From NCBI RefSeq assembly GCF_040833955.1, contig NZ_CP162133.1:2708501-2772500 (forward strand): 64,000 nucleotides of DNA, given 5' to 3'. Below, in pieces: positions 35,601-42,836 of this stretch. Under the pieces are notes generated by a model, which saw nothing but the letters and a program-made list of their open reading frames with translations, had not been told where the DNA came from and searched no databases. The DNA is from Leptospira sp. WS60.C2 (GTDB taxonomy: Bacteria > Spirochaetota > Leptospiria > Leptospirales > Leptospiraceae). Position 1 is the stretch's first letter. The number at the start of each line of letters is the position of its first letter. The translations under genes were made by a program, and so were the position numbers.

Positions 35601-35812
35601 GATTTAATCTTTTGAGACCGGAAGTGTGGGATTAGGATACTTTGCCCGATCGAAACAAATGTTTGGTCAGGAATGGAATGAAAACGATATGATATTTCTT
35701 CTCGGATTTCAAGAGTTGCAATTTTTTTCAGAAGAGCTCTATGAACATCGTCCCAATTTTTCGAATCATTCAAAATTTGTATGGAATTAACGTTTAGGTA
35801 TTCAAGAAGCAT
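32684..35812 (-). CDS. P2C-like cation P-type ATPase with N-terminal PTS EIIA-type domain
   Basis: 1042 residues. Residues ~1-140 form a PTS EIIA (Fru/Ntr) domain: VSIGQSILIPHFRS holds the phospho-His (His63), followed by LFLFVIPQGI and LRLLHGLSSLL as in PtsN. From ~150 it is a type II P-type ATPase: TGES (313-316), VPEGLL in helix 4 (433-438), DKTGT (477-481), GDGVND (760-765). Cation-site motifs resemble Na,K-ATPase: NPQELIPF (helix 5, 827-834) and DVGTDLIPA (helix 6, 856-864), plus PRNRNEKLIS after it. So a P2C-like Na+/K+-type pump; ions are inferred. The EIIA fusion suggests control by PTS phosphorylation. A terminator follows. Confidence 0.9.
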   Translation of the reverse strand: MLLEYLNVNSIQILNDSKNWDDVHRALLKKIATLEIREEISYRFHSIPDQTFVSIGQSILIPHFRSQKIKSPELFLFVIPQGIKVENQLIRLVLFQMIPENLPSLHLRLLHGLSSLLPQIFEDLMLCQEEVDVLDVVQHGEINMKPSYKNLNQSQIAFELQTDLVNGLSKKEAQVRIQTFGKNVIEKEKSVPMIWKFIKSFFNLFAVLLWVATGLCFVPGVDMPQLGVAIFIVVLINGIFSFFQESKSDHAVEALRKLLANECPVIRDGGLVTISADDIVPGDVIVLAEGDIVPADCRIIESEDVEVDNSSLTGESTSARRYKSDNEIVLEGKFLWLEMPNILFAGSSLIKGKAKAVVFGTGKTTEIGQIAGLTSQIKRVESPLQKQLRQTVISISLFAFSIGVIFLILGYWVAGLSFVQAFLFFIGIFVANVPEGLLPTVTLSLALGVSRMAKRNAILKDLSSVETLGCTTVICSDKTGTLTQNQMRVVELYYNGKNLLPDQISKMEGSQLLLECGYYCNNASLEPNPLGDPTELALLYLASGRIQTTSGKRLLTNGFDSVRKRMSVIIKKDQFITAYAKGGPGEILSICTHVYENGSVVALDDERRNRLQNASDSSARLGNRILAFSYKLYSDDVTSSSSLTQSDVESNMVYLGHCCLADPIRPKVPDAIKKCHTAGIRILMITGDHPLTAESVGKTIGIGGEKPVVITGVQLDQMTDVSLREWVRKGEPIFARVSPSQKLRIVTILQELGEIVAVTGDGVNDGPALKKADIGIAMGKRGTEVAKEAARMIIVDDDFATIVSAIEEGRGVFDNIRKFSAYVLNSNPQELIPFLLWAMIPGFPLLMTVMGVLAVDVGTDLIPAMGLGSEPPEKGIMNRAPRNRNEKLISLGFILRSYLKEGMILFGACLSTYFYFVYTECGGVMPSSPAGLNMTKASPEYLQSLTAFFFPTITVQIANVLSKRSRVDSIFQMDLFSNKIIWLGIGFSILLCYLFFYTGLSSIYYFSPLPFHVYIFSFHGTAVMLLYSEVVKYFRRRKLKYS
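35393..35812 (-). other. EIIA-type domain fused to the P-type ATPase
   Basis: Domain-level marker for the N-terminal part of the ATPase gene. Pattern: early helical segment, GQSILIPHFRSQKIK with the phosphoryl-accepting His, beta strands LFLFVIPQGIKVE and LIRLVLFQMIPE, then HLRLLHGLSSLLPQ. This strand-helix order is that of EIIA-Fru/EIIA-Ntr. The active His is retained, so the domain may be phosphorylated by HPr/NPr. Confidence 0.75.
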
Positions 35813-35922
35813 GGATAAATCTCGTCCCTATGGGACGAAATTTCTAGCTATTTTTTGAAATTTGAGAAAACAAAAAAGAAAACCAACGTTTAGGTTTCTA
35901 AGAGGATTTTGATTAGAGAGAA

Positions 35923-36345
35923 TCATTCCATAAAGATTTCTTTGGATGCTTTTGGGTATCGTTGCTGAATCCCATCCCACCAAACATCCGTACTAAAGGC
36001 TCCTGATTCTGCAATTTGCCATTTTCCGTTTACTTTTTTGAATAAGGCTTCTACATGACAGCAGTCGTAGGGGATATCTTCCGAAAGAACAATCTCCTTA
36101 CCATCTTTTCGTTTGGCAGTCCCTCGAAACCAGGCATAGTCTCCTGCTAGTTTAAAGTGTTCAACGACAAAAATAAATTCTTGTTTGAATTCATTTGAAG
36201 TTCTAGCTCGCAATAAATCTAAAAGATAGGTTCTCTCAACTTCATTTGTTTTAGATTTTGTTTTGTAATCTAAAACGGTTGACTGTGATAACAAACCGAT
36301 GGTTAAAAAATAAAAAATGAAAATGACTAGAACTTTGTGTTTCAA
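35923..36345 (-). CDS. Secreted protein, function unknown (NTF2-like?)
   Basis: 140 residues with a signal peptide (KVLVIFIFYFLTIGLLSQS). The rest could form an alpha+beta cone: HFKLAGDYAWFRGTAKRKDGKEIVL, then YDCCHVEALFKKVNGKWQIAESGAF, which is the strand pattern of NTF2/SnoaL-like proteins. A CC pair sits at about residue 95. Separated by 13 bp from the SDR gene upstream, so probably cotranscribed. Confidence 0.65.
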   Translation of the reverse strand: MKHKVLVIFIFYFLTIGLLSQSTVLDYKTKSKTNEVERTYLLDLLRARTSNEFKQEFIFVVEHFKLAGDYAWFRGTAKRKDGKEIVLSEDIPYDCCHVEALFKKVNGKWQIAESGAFSTDVWWDGIQQRYPKASKEIFME

Positions 36346-36358
36346 AATTGAATCTCCT

Positions 36359-37162
36359 TTATCTTACTTTTACACTTTGGATCATTTTAAAAAATAATGA
36401 TGGAATAAATGTCTGTAAAAAAAGACCAAACTTTTCTTTCATTCCCGCGACGACAACTTCCCTTTGTTTGTTGGCAACAGCATGCAAGATTCTGTGTGCA
36501 CAAAGTTGTACAGGTAACCCTGATTCAATGACTGAATCCATTTTCCCTGTGGAAGAACCATCACCTAACAAAGCATTTTTGGAAATATTGGTTTGAATAA
36601 AACCAGGATAAACCATTGTCACAAAAATTCCTGATTTTTCTTCTTCTGCACGTAAGGCATGAAAAAAGCCGACAAGTGCAAACTTAGATGCAGAATAGGC
36701 AGAACGTAAGGGACTTCCAATTTTTCCTGCTACACTTGAAATGACCGCAAAATGAACTGGCTTTTGATTCAGAATGTCTGGCAACATGGTGCGCGTTAAT
36801 TCAACAGCACCATAAAAGTTAGTATTCATAATTTTTTCAATTGTCGCAAGACTCGTTTCTTTTGTGAGAGAACGTTGACTAATCCCACCGTTATGAATGA
36901 CCACTTTGGGAATTCCATATTTTTTTAAACAACGTTTAGTAAATGCCGATATTTGTTTGTAGTTTTCAAGATCCAGTTTTTCAACCGCATACCTACCTTT
37001 TTCCAACCCCATTTCACTTGCAATTTGTTCCAAATCTTTTGTTTTACGTGAGGCAAGAAGCACCTTTGCGTTATCAGCGTAGGCTTGTTTCACCAATTCC
37101 TTTCCAATTCCAGAGGAGGCTCCTGTGATCCAAACCCATTCATCTTGATAAAACTCTTTCAT
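36359..37162 (-). CDS. Short-chain dehydrogenase/reductase
   Basis: 267 residues. Classical SDR motifs: cofactor loop TGASSGIGKE, VIHNGGIS (N-x-G), catalytic Ser in VISSVAG and Tyr-x-x-x-Lys in SAYSASKFALVG. Arg in LLASRKTKDL suggests NADP preference. The C-terminal hydrophobic/basic tail (FGLFLQTFIPSLFFKMIQSVKVR) is typical of membrane-attached SDRs acting on lipids or steroids. Substrate unknown. Confidence 0.92.
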   Translation of the reverse strand: MKEFYQDEWVWITGASSGIGKELVKQAYADNAKVLLASRKTKDLEQIASEMGLEKGRYAVEKLDLENYKQISAFTKRCLKKYGIPKVVIHNGGISQRSLTKETSLATIEKIMNTNFYGAVELTRTMLPDILNQKPVHFAVISSVAGKIGSPLRSAYSASKFALVGFFHALRAEEEKSGIFVTMVYPGFIQTNISKNALLGDGSSTGKMDSVIESGLPVQLCAHRILHAVANKQREVVVAGMKEKFGLFLQTFIPSLFFKMIQSVKVR

Positions 37163-37326
37163 AGATTCCCCTTACTTCGAAAAAAGTATAAGAGAAACCA
37201 TGAAGAGTTACGAAATTTTCACAAGTTGTTTTTAGAACGAAAAACCATTCTCTGACAAAGAGGACTACTGATCATAAGAAAGATAGTATTCCTTGTGAAA
37301 AAAGAACGGAATATCTTTGGAATCAT
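37163..37326. other. Intergenic region, no recognised element
   Basis: 164 bp between the ceramidase and SDR genes on the same strand. No open frame, tRNA or strong hairpin; it probably holds the SDR promoter. Confidence 0.3.
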
Positions 37327-39333
37327 CTACTCTAGGAGAAAACTTGGGCATTCAATGCGATATTGTTTTCGATTTGCCGAACTAAGATAAATTCCTTCAT
37401 GCACCAAACGATATTCTCCATTGGGAATGTCATTCGAGGTTTCCCAAATCAACTCCAGTTTACCCACACCCTTGTCAAAAAAACCTGCCCCTTTATAGGT
37501 AAACTTTGTATCATAGTCTCCATCTGAACGAAACTGTTTCCAAACATTACCTTCCTTTTTTTCCACCCAAAGATACGAATTCACTTTGGGATATCCAACA
37601 TTCGGACTTGCGGCTTCTACCCTACAAACTACGGAAGTTCCTTTTTTATATTGGTTCCGATTGGGATTTAACACTTGTTTGGGCTCTATACTGACAATAT
37701 CCGATTCAGGAAGTTTGATAGGATGGAGTCGATCCGATAAATCTAATGGTAAAATGTTTTGTTTCGTAGATTTGGAAAATTCAATTCCATGCAAAAGGTC
37801 ATTTGCCATAGCAGAAAACTCTTGCCTAAGAGCGTTTAGACTTTGCTGTCCATGGAGTGTATGTCCCCCTTCATAATTTTGTGTTGCGTATTCTTCTGGA
37901 GTTGTAATATATCCAGAAAAATCATTCGTAAGCCCAGATAATACAATTTCCCCTGATTTTTCCTTCAGGATTGACTTTACTTCTTTTTTTAGCCTTCGAC
38001 TGGACATGGTTGTGACTTCATGTGGTAATACTAAAATTGTCAAATCATCAACTAACACCAATCCATACGGTAGAATTTGCGGCAAACTCGGAATCGGCTT
38101 AGTTTCTCCCATCGGGAACAATATTGCTTTTGGCTTTTGACATTCTCGTAAAGAGTCGGAAGGTGACTGTAACATAAATTTGGCGAGCCAATCGATATAG
38201 AACTTTCGATCCTTATCTGCCATCCCCTCATGAAACAACCAATGCCCCCCTCCTTCTTCCGTGGAACCAGCTGCAAAGGCATATCCATAAGCAGATGGAC
38301 ATGTGTATTCCATTTTCCCAGTTCCTGAAAATTCGCTTCTGACTGGGTGTTGACTCATATCGATAAACTTTTGTGAAAAATGAAGACCTCCTTGTAAGGG
38401 CTTACCATTTGTTTGCAGAAGTTCTTGGCTTGCTAGGTATTGACGTTTGCCTATAATGAAGCTACTTTCATACATATCCTTGCCAGGACCAGTATTATCC
38501 AAATTTAAGTTAGGTGATACATCACCTTCATTTGCCTGTGCAAAAATAGCAACAAAAGAAGTATTTCCTTTTTTTGCTGCTTCCATTTCAGAAAGAAGAG
38601 AAGCAATTCCCTTATTATCAGATGAAATAAGTCGATTATCAAATGTTATATTTGTGGGATGAACTCCATACCAATTCACAAAGCCAATCCATTTACCATC
38701 AACAGAAACATTGAGCTGAACCATTTCTTTATCAATCGTATCAGTATACTGGTTTCTTTCTGTTTCTGGATTTGCCATATATGCTGACAAACTTCGATTG
38801 ATTCCTGCATCATTCACAATTGTTTTGCCTACCGTTAATGTTGCTGGTTTTCGTTTTTGGTAGGCTTCTTTGATTGCCGAAACAATTCCATCACGTAATA
38901 CAGCATACGAATCTGCATAAAAATGACTGGCAAAAAAAGAAACCTCGGCATATTGAAAATGTCCACCAGGTCCACTGTGTGTATGCGATGCATTTAATAA
39001 AACATTCCCAAAATGAAAATTAGGATCGAGTTCTTCTTGGAGTTTGTTTATCACATCTCTTTGGATTTCAAAAGGAATCCCTCCCACCTCACAGGTGACA
39101 TACGCCAAAAGTTTTCCAGTCGATTGATCTTCGACCACAAGAGCTCGTGCAAATTGTCTGGTTTGGATTCCAATCCCAGTTTGGTCCTCTCTAGCATAAC
39201 CCCAAAACATTACACCGACAGGAGGACCTGTGATGTCTTTTTTGGACATCCCTGCCAAATACGCGCGAGAATCTTTGGCAACCAAGGGAAGCGCCAGGAG
39301 AAGGAAAATACTAAGAAGGAACCGTAACATCAT
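37327..39333 (-). CDS. Neutral/alkaline ceramidase, secreted
   Basis: About 668 residues from ATG 39333 (or 39330); a GTG at 39420 is in frame but gives no signal peptide. Signal peptide MLRFLLSIFLLLALPLVA, then the neutral ceramidase (N-acylsphingosine amidohydrolase) domain: GMSKKDITGPPVGVMFWGYA, zinc-binding LNASHTHSGPGGH, YGVHPTN, and the nucleophile region FAQANEGDVSPN. The C-terminal ~150 residues form the beta-sandwich domain of the family. Hydrolyses ceramide to sphingosine and fatty acid outside the inner membrane; free-living leptospires may use it on eukaryotic or environmental lipids (inference). Confidence 0.93.
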   Translation of the reverse strand: MMLRFLLSIFLLLALPLVAKDSRAYLAGMSKKDITGPPVGVMFWGYAREDQTGIGIQTRQFARALVVEDQSTGKLLAYVTCEVGGIPFEIQRDVINKLQEELDPNFHFGNVLLNASHTHSGPGGHFQYAEVSFFASHFYADSYAVLRDGIVSAIKEAYQKRKPATLTVGKTIVNDAGINRSLSAYMANPETERNQYTDTIDKEMVQLNVSVDGKWIGFVNWYGVHPTNITFDNRLISSDNKGIASLLSEMEAAKKGNTSFVAIFAQANEGDVSPNLNLDNTGPGKDMYESSFIIGKRQYLASQELLQTNGKPLQGGLHFSQKFIDMSQHPVRSEFSGTGKMEYTCPSAYGYAFAAGSTEEGGGHWLFHEGMADKDRKFYIDWLAKFMLQSPSDSLRECQKPKAILFPMGETKPIPSLPQILPYGLVLVDDLTILVLPHEVTTMSSRRLKKEVKSILKEKSGEIVLSGLTNDFSGYITTPEEYATQNYEGGHTLHGQQSLNALRQEFSAMANDLLHGIEFSKSTKQNILPLDLSDRLHPIKLPESDIVSIEPKQVLNPNRNQYKKGTSVVCRVEAASPNVGYPKVNSYLWVEKKEGNVWKQFRSDGDYDTKFTYKGAGFFDKGVGKLELIWETSNDIPNGEYRLVHEGIYLSSANRKQYRIECPSFLLE

Positions 39334-39545
39334 GCCAAATTTTGTAACAAACAGAGAATGGTCTGTCAATCGCGAACATCTGTCGACTATTCGAAAGAGC
39401 AAAACTAGAAACCGCGCCACTCCCTTGAAAAAAGAACATATCCATGTTGGTTTCTTTTTTAGTTGGCATGAGAGAAGACCTCGTGTAAGAAAGTACGGAC
39501 GAAATCCCAGTGGGAAATCATGGTGGTGAAAAAGTCAGGAGTTCT

Positions 39546-39866
39546 ATGCTTTCACTTCTACAAACCAAATTAGGTCGATTCCGTATCTTGGCATTTCTGG
39601 AAGGGGTTTCCTTTTTAACCATTTTATTTGTAACAATGCCCTTGAAGTATCTCTACCAAAAGCCAGAGCCAAACAAAGTGGTTGGTTTAGTGCATGGCCT
39701 TCTCTTTCTTTTGTACTTGGTGGAACTTTTCCAAGTGAAAGTGGAATTGAATTGGAAGCTTAAAAAAACCTTACTTGCTGCACTTGCTTCTGTCGTTCCG
39801 TTTGGGACCTTTTGGGCAGAAAAGTATGTGTACCTCAAACCTGATGATGAGGAAAAAAAAGATTAG
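39546..39866 (+). CDS. DUF3817 membrane protein
   Basis: 106 residues from ATG 39546, which has AGGAG at a good distance; an in-frame GTG at 39510 would add 12 residues. Three hydrophobic segments and the DUF3817 pattern: FRILAFLEGVSFLTILFVTMPLKY, GLVHGLLFLLYLV, ALASVVPFGTFWAEK. Function unknown. Ends 9 bp before the LpxR-like gene, so the two are likely cotranscribed. Confidence 0.88.
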   Translation: MLSLLQTKLGRFRILAFLEGVSFLTILFVTMPLKYLYQKPEPNKVVGLVHGLLFLLYLVELFQVKVELNWKLKKTLLAALASVVPFGTFWAEKYVYLKPDDEEKKD

Positions 39867-39875
39867 AAGTAAATA

Positions 39876-41411
39876 ATGAAAACAAATCGATTCCTTATAA
39901 TCATATTCCTTTCTTTTTTGTTGGTTCATTCTACTTGGGCACAAACTAAAATAACCAAGAAACAAACAACCATTAAACCAGAAGCAGAAACAAAAGAGAA
40001 TCTAGAGACAACCAAACGAGAAACACCTGACCAATACCAAATTAGGCTACTAATGGAAAACGATGCCTTCGGTGGTTTTTCGGATCGTTATTATACAAAT
40101 GGTGCAAGACTAGAGTTTCATATGAGCGCAGGGGAATCGAATCCAACAAGAAGAGTTTTTAGTTATTGGAACGATTTGTTTCTAACACCAAACGAAAAAA
40201 CGAAATACCTCCAAGGTTTTGCAGTCGGGCAAGAATTCTATACACCAACTAACATTACCAAAGCAGATGTCTCCTATGGGGACAGACCTTATTCCAGTCG
40301 TGGATATTTTACAAATTCACTAACAACTTTCAATGAAGACACAAGTATTACCACAGAACTTGAGTTAGGTATGATTGGTCCGTCAGTAGGTGGAAAATCA
40401 GCACAAATCAATTTTCATAATTTTATCGGATCGCCTACTCCACAAGGTTGGGACACTCAAATTCCAGATTCTTATTCAGTTGCATTAAAAACTGATATTC
40501 GAAAATTTTATCATCGTTTTTTCGGAACCCAATACAATGTAAACCTGGGGAACATTCAAACCGATGTATCGTTTGGTTTGATTTTTCGCTTTGGGAATGT
40601 AGACAAAACACCTGGACCAGGAAGTTCCGTTTTACAACCAGGATCCCCCATCCTTCATGAAGATGGAAAAGGATATTGGTATTTTTACGTCAACCCAGGT
40701 GGAACCTTACAGGCATATAATGCCACCATCCAAGGACAAATGGGTACAGACAAGGCATACAAGTCGCAAAACAGAAGTTCTGCGTTTAGCAACTGGGATA
40801 GTTTCTTAAATAACCCTACTCCAGATGTAGGAGAAAGAGAATTACAATATAGAATTCTCTCTGAAGATAATGGAAGAAACACATTACAACGTTATATACT
40901 CTTTAATGAGTTTTTAGTCAATGGGACAAACAATCCATACAACATAGGGTTGAACTATTTACTTTTTAATAATATCTTCAATGGTGCAGAAGAAATAGAG
41001 CGGACAACTCGTATCTTTTTATTGTCGAACCTAGCCGCACAATGGGATCAAATTCCAGACAATGCAAAAGCACTTGCTGTTTATTCGATATTCCGCCCAG
41101 AGGGAGGAAAACTTCCACCGATCATACGTTATTATTCCTACGAAATTTTGTCTCAATTCATTTTGGATCCAAAACAAAGAGAGACCTTGTTACAACTCTT
41201 ACGAGAAGAAATTGAATACCGAGATGAAAAAACATACATTGCTGATTTAAAACGTGCGGTTGGTTTTGTCAGAGCTGGTTTTGTCTCTGTTTCCAATGCA
41301 GGCTTTTTGTTTGGACTTCATTACAATTACCAAACCATTGATTTCCAAGCAGCCAAAGGACTCCCCCAACAACACCAGTGGGTGGGTTTCCAACTCGGAA
41401 AAGTGTTTTAG
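39876..41411 (+). CDS. LpxR-like outer membrane lipid A deacylase with large insert
   Basis: 511 residues. Signal peptide ends HSTWAQ. Then the LpxR motifs: IRLLMENDAFGGFSDRYYTNG (catalytic Asn/Asp), GQEFYTPTNI, RPYSSRGYF, and NFHNFIGSPTPQGWD (active His181). LpxR removes the 3'-O-linked acyl chains of lipid A in the outer membrane. Typical LpxR is ~300-320 residues; here about 160 residues (about 298-458) of helix-rich, charged sequence are inserted before the last barrel strands (GFVRAGFVSVSNAGFLFG, QWVGFQLGKVF). The insert is probably a separate globular or periplasmic domain. Confidence 0.85.
   Translation: MKTNRFLIIIFLSFLLVHSTWAQTKITKKQTTIKPEAETKENLETTKRETPDQYQIRLLMENDAFGGFSDRYYTNGARLEFHMSAGESNPTRRVFSYWNDLFLTPNEKTKYLQGFAVGQEFYTPTNITKADVSYGDRPYSSRGYFTNSLTTFNEDTSITTELELGMIGPSVGGKSAQINFHNFIGSPTPQGWDTQIPDSYSVALKTDIRKFYHRFFGTQYNVNLGNIQTDVSFGLIFRFGNVDKTPGPGSSVLQPGSPILHEDGKGYWYFYVNPGGTLQAYNATIQGQMGTDKAYKSQNRSSAFSNWDSFLNNPTPDVGERELQYRILSEDNGRNTLQRYILFNEFLVNGTNNPYNIGLNYLLFNNIFNGAEEIERTTRIFLLSNLAAQWDQIPDNAKALAVYSIFRPEGGKLPPIIRYYSYEILSQFILDPKQRETLLQLLREEIEYRDEKTYIADLKRAVGFVRAGFVSVSNAGFLFGLHYNYQTIDFQAAKGLPQQHQWVGFQLGKVF
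40767..41249 (+). other. Inserted helical region within the LpxR-like gene
   Basis: Codes for roughly residues 298-458. Composition changes from beta-barrel alternation to charged helical sequence (TTRIFLLSNLAAQWDQIPDN, QRETLLQLLREEIEYRD), with a NWDSFLNNPTPDVGERELQY start. Not seen in ordinary LpxR proteins as far as I know. Confidence 0.5.
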
Positions 41412-41507
41412 AGAACAAACGTAAAAAGGTTTCAGACATAAACTTTTGAACCAAATTCAAAAATAAGGCTCGCCAAACGACCACTCTTTTAGGAAAACTA
41501 GGCGATC

Positions 41508-42836
41508 ATGAAGAATCACAGTTTAAGTGGCCGTCTTTGGTTTGTATTGATTTTATTTGGTCTTGTTGGGCAAATTGCCTGGTCTGTTGAGAACATTTAC
41601 TTCAATTTATTTATCTATAATACAATTTCCAAGAGCACTTCCTCAGTGACGCTTATGGTGCAGCTCAGTGGAATTGTTGCTACCTTCATTACCTTAATTG
41701 CCGGGATCTTATCTGACAAACTGGGAAATCGTAAGTATTTTATTTCACTTGGCTATTTATTTTGGGGACTACTCACCTTATCATTTGCCTTTGTTTCCAA
41801 AGAAAATACAAGTTTGTGGTTTGGTATTTCAGATGAAGTAAAAATCGTGCAACTTACAATCGCCATCGTGATTACCTTAGATTGCATAATGACTGCTTTT
41901 GGCTCTACAGCAAATGATGCCGCTTTTAACGCTTTCGTCACAGATAACACTGGTGATGCGCGTAGTTTAGCGGAGGGTGTTTTATCCGCGATGCCACTAT
42001 TAGCAATGTTAATCGTAGCGGGTGGATTTGGTTTGATCGTGAATGCACTCGGTTATCCAGGTCTATTTGTTGGCGTTGGTACTTTGATGTCCCTCTCTGG
42101 AATCCTTGGCCTATTTTTCATCAAAGACAATCCGAACCTAACAAAACAAAATTCTGATTTTATCTCTGACTTAGTCTATGGATTCAAAAAAACAGTCATA
42201 CTCAATCACAAACGATTGTATTTGTATTTTCTAGCGATGGGAATTTATGGTGTCGCAAGCCAAATTTATATGCCTTATCTTATCATCTTCATGCAAGAGT
42301 ATCTTAATTTTGATGCCATTCAATATTCGATTGTCCTCGCTTGCGTGATTTTAGGTGCAAGTGTGATCACCATTTTCCTCGGCAAACGTTTTGATGGAAA
42401 AGACAAGGACAAGTTATTATTCCAATTTTCGGCAATTTATATTTTTGGAATGGTATCCTTATACTTTGTCGCAAAAACCACAAAAGGAAATAATATAACA
42501 CTCGTAATGTTATTGGTTGGTATCACAAGTCTCATATTGATCACTGGATTTGTTCAGGTTTTAGCTCTATTGGGTGCTCAAATTAGAGATTTTACACCAA
42601 TCGAAAATACAGGAAAATTACAAGGGATTCGCATGATTTTCTTTGTCTTGATTCCTATGTTCATCGGGCCAATGATCGGGCAGAAAATCAACGAAACTAC
42701 AAATCTAACTTATATCGACACAGCAAATGGAAGCGTCGCACATGTACCATCTCCTGAAATTTTTATTACAGGAGCGCTATTCTGTTTACTCATATTTTAC
42801 CCACTTACTATGATTAAACGAGGAATTCAAAATTGA
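41508..42836 (+). CDS. MFS transporter
   Basis: 442 residues, about 12 membrane helices in two halves with a central loop (about residues 205-225). Loop 2-3 carries GILSDKLGNRKYF, the MFS motif A. The last loop TNLTYIDTANGSVAHVPSPE is unusually long and polar. Stop codon overlaps the start of the GH2 gene (TTGA), so this is probably the importer of the sugar cleaved by that enzyme. Confidence 0.9.
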   Translation: MKNHSLSGRLWFVLILFGLVGQIAWSVENIYFNLFIYNTISKSTSSVTLMVQLSGIVATFITLIAGILSDKLGNRKYFISLGYLFWGLLTLSFAFVSKENTSLWFGISDEVKIVQLTIAIVITLDCIMTAFGSTANDAAFNAFVTDNTGDARSLAEGVLSAMPLLAMLIVAGGFGLIVNALGYPGLFVGVGTLMSLSGILGLFFIKDNPNLTKQNSDFISDLVYGFKKTVILNHKRLYLYFLAMGIYGVASQIYMPYLIIFMQEYLNFDAIQYSIVLACVILGASVITIFLGKRFDGKDKDKLLFQFSAIYIFGMVSLYFVAKTTKGNNITLVMLLVGITSLILITGFVQVLALLGAQIRDFTPIENTGKLQGIRMIFFVLIPMFIGPMIGQKINETTNLTYIDTANGSVAHVPSPEIFITGALFCLLIFYPLTMIKRGIQN

